Of a stretch of DNA of 64,000 nt, positions 47,332-59,500 are shown one piece after another; position 1 is the stretch's first letter; each line of letters starts with the position of its first letter. Made by a program: the position numbers and the translations under genes. Source of the DNA: Allolobophora icterica (Eukaryota > Annelida > Clitellata > Crassiclitellata > Lumbricidae); contig OY744613.1 of NCBI GenBank assembly GCA_963556255.1, positions 49,933,745 through 49,997,744 of the forward strand, written 5' to 3'. A model generated the notes under the pieces. It did not search any database, was not told where the DNA came from, and saw only the letters and a list, made by a program, of their open reading frames with translations.

Positions 47332-47389
47332 ATGTATTTATTTATGTATATGTGCATGTATATGTGTATGTTTCAACTTTAACTTTCAA

Positions 47390-47750
47390 AATACCTTTGC
47401 TGTTATTTAACTGTGTGGATCACTGTATCCTACTTAAAGTCTCGCAATTGTCCTTTGGCACTCCTCATGTACAGAGCACGTGCAGATCATCTGTCATTTT
47501 ACTTATCTTTCATGGTCACACCCTGCAACTCTGTTTAAGGTCAGTCGTGTCTTCGATCGGCATCTGCTGGAAAGCCTGTTATTCCTGGTACATGTCTTGT
47601 CTTTGCCTGGCGTTCATTCTCAGTTGCCATTCCCTCCATCGAGAACTCTCTACCTATTCATGTTCGCACCTTCCTTAGAGAGACTGTCTTTTGCTTTAAA
47701 CTGAAAACTTACCTCTTAAACTGAAAACTTACCTCTTCCAGTGTCTGAAT
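47390..47750 (+). pseudogene. LINE ORF2 C-terminal relic
   Basis: The plus-strand frame near 47590-47722 reads WRSFSVAIPSIENSLPIHVR + TFLRETVFCFKLKTYLLN and stop, the typical end of L2/CR1 ORF2 proteins. Upstream LSFGTPHVQSTCRSS is in another frame. GAAAACTTACCTCTTAAACT is locally duplicated. Confidence 0.7.
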
Positions 47751-48184
47751 GGTTGCTCAGCTTCAATGTGCACTTCTTAACTTCGTAAGGAGGGCATTAT
47801 CAAATTACAGCTGTATTGTATGTATGTGTGCATGTATGCACGTTTGAATGTAACTGTGTCTTTATGTATGTATGTGTGTGTATGTGTATTTGTTTTAATA
47901 TATATTTATTTAAATATATATTTGTATGCATGCAAATATATGCATGAATGACATTTTATATCTTAATAGGTTTATTATCTTTTTATGGGGCTCACATTAC
48001 TAGAGTAAAATTTCTTCGATTAAAAGTGCTCAATTGGCCTTCATTGTGTCATGTTTGGCATGGGCCCATGTTTGTTAACTGCGGCACTGGTGTTTTTGGT
48101 TTTCCCAGTCCTGGACAAGGATAAAGGTGATGCTAAGACACAACATGGTTGAATTACACACACAATGCTGTTACAGAATACTGA

Positions 48185-48520
48185 GCATAGCTCATATTAA
48201 GGAATTATTATTGTTATTATTATTATTATTATTATTATGCATTTATTAAGTGCCTTATCTAGTGATCAAGCATCAGTTGATGGCGCTGAGCAATGTGATT
48301 GAAAGACTTGCTGAAGGTCCATACCTTGAAGGGGCGCTATATAAAAGCTCAATAATAATAATAATTTAATAATAATAATAATTTCGGGAGGCATAAACGC
48401 ATACTCTCCTGTTCCTCGGCAGGCACTCTGACAAACTGGCTACCATTTCTCACAACTTTCAAAGGCACTGCAAACATGTAATCACACATGGTTGTGACAG
48501 ACTATAGCTACTATTGAGTA

Positions 48521-48553
<33 letters not shown>

Positions 48554-48960
48554 ATTATTATTATGCATTTATTAAGTGCCATATCTAATGACTACGCATC
48601 AATTGATGGTGCTGAGCAATTGTGGTCGAAGGTCTGGCTGAAGGTCCCAACACGGTAACCATCTCATGACGTTTGAACATGTGTTCGTGTTACAAGGCAA
48701 TCGCTCTAACCCAGTAAACATTTTGCACCTAGGGCCAAAACAAGCTATATTATGTAACTCCAGAGGGCCATGTGTCATTATTACTGAAATGTTTTCCATG
48801 GAATAAATAATATAAGTTATAATACAAGCACACGCAGCTACCGCAAGAGCAAGGAGATGTTTATTCTTTAACAGTTGAAAAAATATTTTCACCGACCATG
48901 TGCACTTATTTATTATTATTATTATTAAGGAACATTTATATAGGGGCGCTATATATTGCT
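48185..48960 (+). repeat. cluster of LINE/SINE 3' ends with (ATT)n tracts
   Basis: ATTATGCATTTATTAAGTGC...GATGGTGCTGAGCAA occurs at about 48235 and 48562. CTTGAAGGGGCGCTATATAA + AAGCTCAATAATAA at 48327 and AGGGGCGCTATATA at 48942 are 3' ends like that of the LINE at 40109. Each abuts an (ATT)n/(AAT)n run. Confidence 0.65.
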
Positions 48961-49629
48961 ATAGAGAAATATTAGCGATATGGCTTCTTATCACTCATAT
49001 TTGATCTATCACTCATATTTGATATATAACTAAAAACGTGTCCAACAGGTGTGTTAGATGCATGCATAATCAATGCACTTAACACTGGCTCATACAGTTT
49101 CTCGAGAAAAGCGTTGCTGTTTTTTAGAAGAACAAACAATCACTTTCACCAAAGTCACCATAGTTTTTTGCTAAAACTTATGCTTAGCATTCAATTATGA
49201 ATAATTGTTGGCTCAATTTTAACGATTATCCATCTAATTCTGGTCGCCACAGGAGAACTGCCAAAATGTCCAAACCATATGAGCTAATGACTAAAAGCTG
49301 ACTGGTAGCCTGTCCGAGCACCCTTAAAATCCTATCAGTTCATATGCTGTATGTTTACATTTAAAAAACTTTTCACATGTAAAGTTTTGAGAACAAGTAA
49401 GTACTGCAAGGACTGGAACTGATCGAGGCTGGCCAAAAGTCATTGATGGTATTGACCACCTCTTCAAACTATTTTTGTCATTTAATATTTGAAAGTTTTA
49501 AGTACAGGATTTATCAAATAACATACAAAAAAATTCCACAACTGTTTCAGAAGTCTGCAGGCTACCATAGGATTAAACCTGATGACTTTCTCTGTGATTT
49601 GGGTGAATAAATACATATTTCTGCATATC
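48961..49629. other. no recognised feature
   Basis: AT-rich single-copy-looking sequence. Confidence 0.35.
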
Positions 49630-49631
49630 TA

Positions 49632-50177
49632 CAGTGGTGTGAAAATTATTAGAATCAAGCACGAAAATGTGATTATTTTTACTTTTTTTTCTTTTAAGTC
49701 AGAAACTGTCAAGATCAGTCAACATTTAGTATGTATGTATGTATGTATGTATGTATGCATGTATGTATGCATGTATGTATGTATGTATGCATGTATGTAT
49801 GTATGTATCTATGTATGTATGTATGTATGTATGTATCTATGTATGTATGTATGTATGTATGTATATATGTATGTACGTATGTATGTACGTATGTATGTAT
49901 GTATGTATGTATGTACGGATGTCGGCACAGTAGTCATTGTTTAGAGAGCTCGGCATGTAACGTATGTACTGTACATACGTTACATGCCGAGCTCATACAT
50001 ACATACATACATAAATACATACATAAATACATAAATACATACATACATACATACATACATACATACATACATACATACATACTAAATGTTGACTGATCTT
50101 TACAGTTTCTGTCTTAAAAGAAAAAAGTAAAAATAATCACATTTTCGTGCTTGATTCTAATAATTTTCACACCACTG
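49632..50177. mobile_element. Tc1/mariner-like foldback MITE
   Basis: Flanked by TA (49630-49631, 50178-50179). Starts CAGTGGTGTGAAAATTATTA and ends with its complement. Outer arms of about 100 bp (49632-49731, 50083-50177) are nearly perfect inverted repeats. Inside are (GTAT)n, then a perfect 24-bp-arm palindrome centred at 49970, then (CATA)n. CAGTGGTGTG with a TA duplication is typical of Tc1/mariner ends. No transposase. Confidence 0.88.
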
Positions 50178-50308
50178 TATGTATGCATTATTTTTTTAAT
50201 GTTCTGCTTTGTTAAAATAATAGATGTTTTTTGGTGGATTTTTTAAATTCTTATGCCAGAAATAGGTGTTGATATGTGTGTGTATGTATTTATATGTATG
50301 CATATATA

Positions 50309-52726
50309 TTAGGGTGTTTTTATGATGCACATGATTTTTTTAACTCAAAGATCTTTTAGCGGCCAGGTCGAATTATCATGCCAATTAGCGTATAAACGAC
50401 ATATCCGAAATTATATCGCGATAGCTGAACATTTAGGACTGGCGCAAGGCGACCGAAATTAGGAACCCAGTGACCTGTCTCGGTTTGGCCAAAATTTTAC
50501 ACGTTATGATGTCTGTTCTTCGTGTTTTCGATCTTCAATATAGTTATAGCAATTAATTAAGCTATTGTGGTTTTCTAGAGGAGACACCTGGTGCTACATC
50601 AATAGCATGGTATTTAACGCCAGTGGCTGTCTCCCTTGGTAAGAGTATGTGTTTGATCCCCGAATGAGTTTGTGCCAATCAGATAATGTCGTGGTTTCCG
50701 ATCGGAGCAATCTGTCTACAACAATAATTCCCTCGCCCATGACGATATCGTGCAAGCATGGCGGTAGCGACGGAGGTTTCTCTGTTGGCAACATCATCTG
50801 AGGAAGAGGCGTCATCAAATAGCTCAGAAACAGAACCAGAACCTCAACGTCAGCTGGACCACCAAAGCGGCGAAAGGGAACAATCTCTGTAGTTACCCAT
50901 GATGTTGCAGCAGCTCTAGATCGTACCAAAACCAGCAGCAGGAATGCCTCTCACGTTTTTTCTGCTCTCGCTGCATCCAATCTATATGCATCACCAGCTG
51001 GTGAGCTGATCATCAGTCCTTCTGCTATCCATCGAGCAAGGAAGGATAACCGTGCAGCCCTAGCAGCTGAGATTCGTGAATCTTTCGATCCGAAGGTTCC
51101 CCTTACTATCCACTGGGACGGCAAGATCATGCCAGATTTTACAGAAACTGGACCAGTGTGCGTTGATCGTCTTCCAATAATGTTATCTGGTAAGGATGTG
51201 ACCAAACTATTGGCCATCCCCAAACTCCAATCCGGGACTGCTGCCTTCATGGCAGATGCGTGTTTGGCCGAGATCAGAAGTTGGGGATTGGAAGACAGAA
51301 TCGTGACCATGTGTTTCGACACAACGGCGAGTAACACGGGCTGCAAGGGCGGCGTATGCATCAAGCTGGAAACGGAATTAGGAAAAGACCTCTTGAACCT
51401 TGCCTGTCGACATCATGTTTCTGAAATTGTTCTGGAAAAGGTATTTTCACTGCATGATTCTGTAAGGTCTCCAAAATTGGAACTCTTCAGTCATTTCCGT
51501 GACTTCTGGCCGCAAATCGATCAGACCAAGTATCGCACAGCAATGGAGGATAAAGACGCAGCACAAAGAGTCAAAGAAATTCGAGAGAATGTCATCACCT
51601 TCGCACTGCAGCAACTGAATGCTGAATACCACAGAGACGACTACGAAGAGCTACTAGAACTAACAGTCATTTTCCTAGGACTCGGAGGAATTCCACCGAA
51701 AGGAATAAAGTTCAGGTACCCAGGGGCATTTCACCGCGCGCGTTGGATGGCACGTGCGGTTTATGCAATCAAGATGTGGCTTTTCAGAGAGCAGTTTCCC
51801 ATTCAACAACACCAGAGGGCATCTCGACAATCTTACTCTCAAAAGATGTGGAATCATCTACTTCGAGTTTCACTTTTTGTGACCATGCACAACCTACGTG
51901 GAGTACTGGTTCACCTGTACATCACCCAATGAAGCCCCAAGGAACGATCTTCAATTCTTGAAGGCAATCCATACTTACCCAGACAAGGAAGTCTCACAGG
52001 TCGCCCTCACAGCATTTTCCCGATACCTTTGGTATTTGTCGGAGACCTTGGTTGGCCTCAGCCTTTTTGACGATTCAGTCACCTTCGACGAAAAACAGCG
52101 CATGGACTATAACATGCGCAACAATCAGGGATCCGACGAACTTCCAAAGAGGCTTCCTCCCATAAATGATCCATCTACAAAAGCGCTATCCGATTTTTTA
52201 CCACTTCTACCATCAAACTTTTCCAGCTCCTCAAATTCGATTACGCTTTTCTTCATCGAGATCCACAACAATGGGAGTCAGAGCATTCGTTCAGTGAGGC
52301 GAAAGACTTCATATCCGCCCTAAGAGTGACGAACGATTTAGTGGAGAGGAGTGGCTCTAATGCAGTCCTTCAATGAAGCCCTGGTTCGAAATGAGGAAGA
52401 GAAACAATTTGTTCTTCAAATGGTTGAATACCATCGAAATAGATTCCTAAAAGCACTAAAGGGACTAAGTAATGACAAATAACTAAAGGTTCTTGGTTTG
52501 CTTTTGCCTTATTTTGTATGTTTAAGTGTTGAAATTGTTTGGATCTTCGAGAATTACAATGTATGACATTGTTTTCTAAGTGGTAATTTTTCCCGGGCTT
52601 TGCGCCAGTTCTAAATCTCTTTTGATTTTCATCTAATTTGGCAAATGTTAATGTTTCTCAAGGTGGAACACAAAAACAACCTGGCCGATATTAATTTTGA
52701 AACTTCAAATTATAGACACACCCTAA
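50309..52726 (+). mobile_element. 2.4-kb DNA transposon with TTAGGGTGT termini
   Basis: Left TTAGGGTGTTTTTATGAT and right, in reverse complement, TTAGGGTGTGTCTATAAT (15 of 18 match) bound a segment that contains one broken transposase gene (50758-52482). The site is a TATATA tract on both sides, so the TSD length is uncertain. Confidence 0.7.
50758..52482 (+). pseudogene. broken transposase-like gene (CFDTTASNTG / ACRHH type)
   Basis: Starts MAVATEVSLLATSSEEEASS at 50758, then shifts frame near 50870 to KRRKGTISVVTHDVAAALDR, running on through TIHWDGKIMPDFTETG, VDRLPIMLSG, MCFDTTASNTGCKGGVC and LLNLACRHHVSEIVLEKVF to 51932. It then shifts to a third frame (51940-52320) and a fourth (FNEALVRNEEEKQFVLQMVE + YHRNRFLK, stop at 52480). 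CFDTTASNTG and ACRHH are hallmarks of a transposon protein common in cnidarians and other invertebrates, presumed to be a DDE/RNase-H-like transposase. At least three frameshifts make it inactive. Confidence 0.75.
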
Positions 52727-52773
52727 TATATATGTACATTTATTTTCGTTTCTGTATGCATATACAATTATAC

Positions 52774-53115
52774 ACATCATCATCATCATCAGCCATGGGC
52801 TCGGCGCCCATGGGTGTTCGGTGCCCTCCGGGTCTCTCCACTCCATTCTGTCCAGTGCCAAGTGGCTCCACTCCTGGAGACTTGCTCCACTCCTGGAGAC
52901 TTGCTCCGCCCTATTCTTCAATGTCATCTGTCCATTCCCTGTTAGGTCTTCCTCTTCTGTTTGTGCCTTCCATTATTCCAAAAACCAAAGTTTTAATTTT
53001 TGTGTCCCTCTTCATTCTGCAGATATGTCCAAACAGTCTTAGCTTTCTCCTGATAACTTTTTGCTTGAGATTTTTAGTCAGACTGATTCTTCTGTAAAAG
53101 TCCTTATTTTGAGTA
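52774..53115 (-). mobile_element. RTE-like LINE 3' fragment with (GAT)n tail
   Basis: Minus-strand reading: HICRMKRDTKIKTLVFGIME, then RRGRPNREWTDDIEE, then GASLQEWSHLALDRMEWRD. The motif RRGRPxxxWxDDI with LALDRxEWR is the ORF end of RTE-type or related endonuclease-RT elements. It ends in (GAT)n at 52776-52792. Confidence 0.75.
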
Positions 53116-53689
53116 TTCCGGATTGTTGCTCAGCAGAAGCAGGAAGAGGAGGGTATAAAACGAAGATGCTAACTGTGTTGCAAGAAGAAGGACAAAAAAC
53201 ACACTACAGATACTGCACATGCTACAAACCAAGTCATCTCATGTTCTTCCGCTCCACAGTACACATGTGATCAATGCAAACAAGAATCAGTGCTTACAAT
53301 TACAATTTATTTCATTATTTTGTGAGATATTTTGTAGAAAACAGTCATGTAGCATTTGATCATAGCAGCAATCAGTAATAATTTTACTAGAATAATGGTT
53401 TCTACATTTTTGGTTTTAGTTTTATAGATAGACTATCATTGAGTCGATCAAACATTTATGACAGACTGTCACAAAATAATGTGATCGAACATTTAGTTTC
53501 AAATTCATCATAGAAATTATTTATGCTGCATGGCGAGACTGATACTGTTATTTCTTGTTAACCTAATAACATTTTGCAAAATTGGCATATAAAACACACA
53601 CTTACCTATGAATAGACCATATCAAAAGAGGGGGTCTGGCCAGACCACCTTGTTCAAATTAAGTTGCATTTTGGCATGTTCGGATGAGG

Positions 53690-53880
53690 GTTAAAGAGAT
53701 ATTTGGGTCAGTACGCTGCTGAGATTTAGAGAAAAGGTGGAGGATCGTATAACGGATGCGTGCAGCAATAGGAAGCCAGTGCAGGACATCAAGCATGTAG
53801 ATATGGGCAAAGCGGGGAAGTCTAGCGATGAGTCTAGCAGAAACATTCAGAACAGATTGAATGGGAAGAGATGCTGCGTA
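53690..53880 (-). pseudogene. L2-like LINE fragment
   Basis: The minus strand reads SVLNVSARLIARLPRFAHIY + MLDVLHWLPIAARIRYTILH, equivalent to the RVLRAAARLIGRIPKF...LHWLPFPLRI part of the LINE at 40109-41405. Confidence 0.75.
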
Positions 53881-53989
53881 GGTTTTATATACATGTAATA
53901 TATATGTACAGGTACATGTAAATATTTTACCTTTCTTTCAGACAAAATTTCTGATTTACGGCATAAATTGGTCAGTCCCTTGCACTGAC

Positions 53990-55471
53990 AAATTCCTCCA
54001 TCCAAATTCTACACCTCCTATCATGGACTACTTTCTGTCAACTGCCTAACAAAACCGGTCTTGACACCATTCCTACTTGGTTTCTAAAGAGTGCTTTGAT
54101 GTCCTGGGTCTGTAATATATGTCCTGTAACATATATTACACTGATTATCAATATGCACGAGGGATGCCTTCCATCTGCATTTGCTCAACCATAGTTCATC
54201 CTCTGCTTAAGAAACCTTCTCTTGCCTCTCAAATTATAGGCCAATCTCAACCTTGAATTTTACATTTAAAATCCTTGAACGCATGCAAACTCATCTATCA
54301 TCAAACTCATCTCCCGTTTTCAGACTGCATATCCTAAGTTTCACTCAACGAAATCCGCACTTCTTACTGTTCATAATGATATCGTATGTTCAGTGGACGG
54401 GGTAAGGTAACAGCAATTGTTCTACATGACTTGTCTGTTACATTTGCTACTTCTTCATCATCTCAAGCACTGCTTTGGGATATCTGGTCCGGCACTAAAT
54501 TGGTTTATTACTTACCTTAGTCCACGCACTCAGTGTATTTAAATGGTAATTATTCATCTAGGACTTTGTTGGCATGTGGTGTTCCACAGAGTTTTGTGCT
54601 TGGTCCTCTTTTGTTTACATTTCATACCACTAGGCACAGTGCTGGAAAATCATTCGCTGGGCCATCATTTCTATGCTGGTGATACTAAAATCTACATTTT
54701 CATTTGACAGTCTGTCATAGTCCTTAAAGTCTTGCAACTTAAAGTCTTGGGTGGTGGCCTCTAAACTCTTTAACCAAACAAACAATGAATTTCTGTTACT
54801 GGGCACTCCACAGCAGCTTTAAAATATGATCAGCTTTAGTCATTGAAACTGGGTGACTCAATTTGTTAAGCTGGCAGATGCTTCTTGTAACTTAGGCATT
54901 GTTTTCATTTCAACCATGTCTCTCACTGGTCGTGTAAACAGCATTTGTAAGTCATCATAATTATATACGTTCATTCGTGACATGTCTGCGAGGATATCTC
55001 TGGTTGCCAGTTGCCTAGATTACTGTAACTCTCTTCTTACTAGTATCAATAGGTGAAACATGCCTAAGCTGCTGAGATTTAAGAACTCTTTGGCTGGAGC
55101 CATAACTAATACATCCAAATTTGAACATATAACCCATGTGCTGAAATCTTTGCATTGGCTTCCTGTTCAGCAAAGAATTATTTTCAAATTGGGTCTCATG
55201 GTTTACAAATTCTGGTCAGAAACAATACTTAGAACCAGTTCTTATTCTCCAGACTTGTCATTATTCAGCGAGGTCATTATCTTTGTGGGGTCCTACCAAA
55301 ATGAAGAACTGTTTTTGGTGAATGAGTTTTTTGGTTGCTGGACCTATTTTTTAGAATTCTGCCTCTGTGTCTGTTTACTCTGTCCAGCCAGCCCCTTGTG
55401 TCATTTCATTCTCAACTTAAAACTTACCTCTTTCAAATCGCTTATCCATCATAGGCTGTATCTCTGTCTTA
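53990..55471 (+). pseudogene. degraded L2-like LINE ORF2
   Basis: Plus-strand pieces in order: IPTWFLKSAL, INMHEGCLPSAFAQ, SRFQTAYPKFHSTKSALLTV + HNDI, then beyond 55060 [20 protein letters not shown] + QQRIIFKLGLMVYKF. This is the RT-to-C-terminus course of an L2 LINE with many stops. It ends at the hAT element boundary. Confidence 0.75.
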
Positions 55472-55688
55472 CAGTGTTATTTCTATTAACTGAAACTGTA
55501 ACTGAAATAGCAAAATAACTGAAAAATGTTGGGCAGTTAACTGTAACTGTAACTGAAACTGAAAAATGCTGAATAACTGAAACTGTAATAGAAACTGAAA
55601 AACAAAAACTGTAAAACTGAAAAATCACACAAAGTTAACTTGAAAATGAAAAATAGTGTTTTTTTCGTTACTTACTTTCTGAATAGGA

Positions 55689-56012
55689 AGTAAGTAAGTA
55701 AGTATATCCTTTATTACAAACCAACTGCTAACTGCACTTTGGTGTACATAGTTCATCAAATTGATTTAAGCATAACATCCATATTACAAAGGTTTTACAG
55801 GCCAAGGAGTCGACATTAGGTATAATTCTATTGTGTGCCCTGGGGCACAGTGAGTATACGACTGTTTTTCTGGGGGTAACAGCTGAATCAGAACATGTGT
55901 TGGGTTGATTATGATGGCTGAGAAAAGGTTAGAGTCAGCTTTCTGGCAGAGTTGCTTGAAAGTAAGGTAGGATTCTGGTAAATATCGAGACCGAACCAAT
56001 CGTTGCCTTCTA
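55689..56012 (-). mobile_element. LINE 3' fragment inside the hAT element
   Basis: The minus-strand frame SYLTFKQLCQKADSNLFSAI + IINPTHVLIQLLPPEKQSY parallels TFDLLCSKADDALFVAILRN + PGHVLHDLLPPIRSSGYN of the LINE at 24212. The 3' end has (CTTA)n, seen as AAGTAAGTAAGTAAGTATAT at 55689. Confidence 0.8.
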
Positions 56013-56119
56013 CAGTAATCCTACTCTAGTCTGTGGTTAGTTCTATTCTCATTTCATGGGAGACAGCTATGCAGCCTATAATTCAGGTTGAACACTTGAG
56101 TGATGATAGCGATGAGAGC

Positions 56120-56985
56120 GATTATAGTGATGATGGGCAGGAAGAGATGAGCATTGATGAAGTTGAACATGAAATGATGCAAGCTATAGGGGCCTAGCTC
56201 TCCACAGACTGCCATACATGGCACACACATTGCAGCTGGTTTTGAAAGAGATTGATAAGATCCCAGTTTTTAAAACCAGTTTTTATAACCAGTTTTTTAA
56301 ACCATAATTGCAAATGCCAGAAGCATTGTGAAGAGCGTAAGGGTTTCATCAGTAGCCACAGAAAAGCTGTTTCAGAAGTGTGGTAAAACTGTAGTACACG
56401 ATGGAACTCTGTATATTTGATAATGAGGCGAATGCTGGAAATAAAATCAACGTTGAACAAGGTGCTTGAAGAAATGAAAATGGATTCACAGCTATTTTAT
56501 GAATGGGCACGACTTGCAGAGCTAGCTAGAATATTGAAGCCATGTAAGGAGCAGACAGGTGCAATTAATGCAAACAGACACTCCTGCACTCTCCAACATT
56601 AGTCCCTGCCTTCTAGAGCTCTCCTTGAACCTCCAAGATCCAACGGTCTGTAATACACTTGCTGTTCCTCTACTTTGAGTCTACATCTTTGCTTCGCTGT
56701 CTTCTTAGATTTTTCTGCTGTCTCTTTTGACCAACTTCCATCTGCTGCCTGCTAACTGGATCCGACTGTGTCATCAACAATGGGCCGAGATGACATAGTA
56801 CTACTGAAAGGATGCTTATCCAACTCTGGCACTTATAGCGGAAGACCTCGTATTCGTGCCAGCTTCACAAGCATATACTGAGCATGTATTCTCAGTGTGT
56901 TTTATGCGGACGAAAGCAGAACAGGGCAAGTGTTAATCTGGAACGTCATGTTTTCCTTAAAGTAAACGGATTGATTTACTGCATA
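56120..56985 (+). pseudogene. hAT transposase relic
   Basis: Plus strand: LPYMAHTLQLVLKEIDKIPV (the AHxLQLVV-type motif), then RRMLEIKSTLNKVLEEMKMD + SQLFYEWARLAELARILKPC, then LALIAEDLVFVPASQAYTEH + VFSV, the hAT C-terminal dimerisation region. Several stops and frameshifts. The N-terminal BED finger is not seen. Confidence 0.85.
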
Positions 56986-57213
56986 AATATTTCTTGAAAC
57001 TGTTCAGAATACTAATTGTGGTCAGTGTGTCAATAGTCGTGACATCTGAAAATAATAACTGAAACAATAACTGAAACTGTAACTTAAAAATAAAAATCTA
57101 ACTGAAACTGAAAAATCAGATTGCAGTTAACTGTAACTGTAACTGAAAAATAAAAACTTAGGTAACTGAAACTGTAACTGAAAAACCATAACTGAAATAA
57201 CACTGCTGTCTTA

Positions 57214-58185
57214 TGGACTGATCTTCTGGATATTGACCTGATAATATTAGGCTTGGTTTGATGTGCCATCGGTTGATGCTTTGTGCTTAAGACACCGGCA
57301 CAGTAGAAGTTACTAATTACAATTATATGTATATATTTAGTTATGTCTGATACATACTTATATAATTATACGTGTGTAATGTAATTGAATTAATTAATAA
57401 ACATCAGAAAAAGTTAAATTCATACTCTGCTGTGTATTCATTTCTTAATGAACTCATCTTTTCTTCACCTATGAAAGCTGTTTCCTTGACATTATTCTTA
57501 CAACTCTTCTGAAAAAGTGCTCTGTGCTCAATCATTGTCAATAATTAACTTCTTTTTGGGGTGAAGCATCTGGTTTTTAATTTTCTGTGAACTTTTTGTT
57601 GCATTGTAGGAGCCGTGAAACATGAAGTTTGCCAGTAACGGACAATGAAGTCTGACTTAAATGTGCTGCAGTCTTTACAAACTCTGATGACAGAGATAGA
57701 GAAATCAACCTAGTCTGACGACAGCATGATCGATTGCAGCTAGGATATCACTGTAACTCTGAGGAACATGCCCCAGAATAAACTCTTATGTTGGACACAG
57801 GATTGCATTTAATCTTGAGGGAACATGTGTTCTTCTCTTGTCTGTGTCATTTCTTGTCACGAGGCGGTTAGTAGGACTTCTTGTTGGTTGACGTTAATGA
57901 CCTCTTCATCAACTTATGTTTTTGATAGTTGTAAAACTGTATTGATATGATATTAACCGATCAAACAATTCGATGGGCACTGTTAAGTTGGTGATCATTA
58001 ATTGGAATGTCTTGGTTGCTTATTTTATTGCTTTGGTATTTTAATTTGTGGGCATAGTGTGCAGTAAGGGGTGTAATACTTCTCTGCATATTCTGTTCTT
58101 ATAACCTCCATTTTTATATTTTACAATTGAGAAATTGAGTGATGAATTTGTGGGGTGCGTACTTGAGTATATAAATTTATAAAAC
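57214..58185. other. no recognised feature
   Basis: AT-rich sequence with no open frame of interest. Confidence 0.4.
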
Positions 58186-58189
58186 ATTA

Positions 58190-58930
58190 GGCTGGTCAAG
58201 AAGACATCAGAGCTATAGATCTCAACCTTATCAAATGTTTATGTGAACTGAAATGCGGTAAAGCTGCAGGTTTTGATGGCATGCCATAGAACCTGAACAA
58301 CTGTTCTGTACTCAACCAATACAGTTAGGTCTTTGCTAACATTACTATTTGCAGCAGAGTGCATTATAGATATGTACCAATGATTTTGGTTGAGGCGTAA
58401 TAATTCCTTCTGTGAAAACTAAAGAGGTGATCTATCTTGTAGCAGCTACTGTGATATAACACTTAGTGGAAATATTGCGAAGTTTGAGGTGTCTTTTTGA
58501 GCTGTATAGCTGTTAGCTGTGTTCTTCTGGCCTTCAGTCGGGATTCATGAAGAAAACTGGTTGCAATAGAGCAATTTATACAGAACTTGAGGTCTACTGT
58601 TGAGTAAATCAAAATGTTTGTGTTTGAAAGTAATGATGAAGAATATTCCACACAGATTTTTGATAAGTTTGATACACTGGTTTAGTAGATGGTTCCAGCT
58701 GTAGGATGGAATTGTGTATTTTCTAGAATATTCAAATTAGTTTGCAGTGTCAGACAAGGAGGGGTGTTATCCCTATCCTATTTGTTGTTTTTGTGGATTA
58801 CACTGTTAATCTGATAGATAGAATGACTTCTATGTAGAAAATAATTGTTACTTGTGAATTAGAGTATCCTATATGGATATGAAGTTCGGTATAACAAAAT
58901 CTGTGGTGCTCAGGATAGTTGGTGCCCATA
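58190..58930 (+). pseudogene. second LINE-type reverse-transcriptase relic
   Basis: Plus-strand remnants: LKCGKAAGFDGMP (start of RT), then LQSGFMKKTGCNRAIY (xLQFGFKxxxGC), then VRQGGVLSxSYLLF (QGGVLSP motif). This type (GKAAGFDG, VRQGGVLSP) differs from the L2-like copies. Heavily decayed. Confidence 0.7.
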
Positions 58931-59056
58931 AATATTTGTGTATGCGTTTGCCATTAGTGTTTGAGTTTGCCATGTGTTGAAAAGCAAAATACTTTGCAAT
59001 TATACTGTGACAGTTGATGTGCAAATGTCATTTTGACTGCAGGAGACAGTTTAAAT

Positions 59057-59188
59057 CATAGGCGTAGACTCTGGGAGGGCAGCCGGGGCACGTGCCCCAA
59101 ATAATTGAGATGGACTGTACATTTAATGCAAAAAGTGTAGAATGAATAACGAAATGCCCCCAATATTTTGGACAAGTTTACGCCAGTG
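59057..59188. mobile_element. 132-bp MITE, CATAGGCGTA...TACGCCAGTG
   Basis: Ends CATAGGCGTA and TACGCCAGTG. Flanks GTTTAAAT and GTTTAAAC match 7 of 8, suggesting a hAT-type TSD. Contains GGGGCACGTGCCCC near its start. Related at the termini to 1559-2094 and 35479-35680. Confidence 0.7.
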
Positions 59189-59500
59189 GTTTAAACTGAG
59201 CCTAAGTGAAATAATTTGAAAATTTTATAAGTCTGATAATAATAGCTTTTTAAACGACACATGGATGAAATTGTTCTGTTGCATTTATTCAAAACACATT
59301 GTGAGCCACTACTTGTATTTACATGTGAATGTATTTCATTTACCATCAGTAAGTATGCAAGGTTGACAAATGCATGGAACAGAATATTTTGGAGGTTTTT
59401 GAAAGTAAATAACACAATGATTGATGGGTGCTTTCATTTATGTTGGTTGTTTACTGCTTCAGGCTGACTTTGATGTTAGGCAGTATTGTAAAGTTAATCT

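Larger units (their letters stand above)
55472..57205 (+). mobile_element. hAT element, boundary-intact, broken transposase
   Basis: Perfect 8-bp TSDs CTGTCTTA (55464-55471, 57206-57213) and perfect 12-bp TIRs CAGTGTTATTTC. Subterminal arrays of AACTGTAACTGAAACTG words occupy about 55490-55650 and 57055-57195. The centre encodes a hAT transposase relic on the plus strand and is interrupted by a LINE 3' fragment. Its subterminal motif and TIR resemble those of the non-autonomous element at 9842-10374. Confidence 0.92.
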
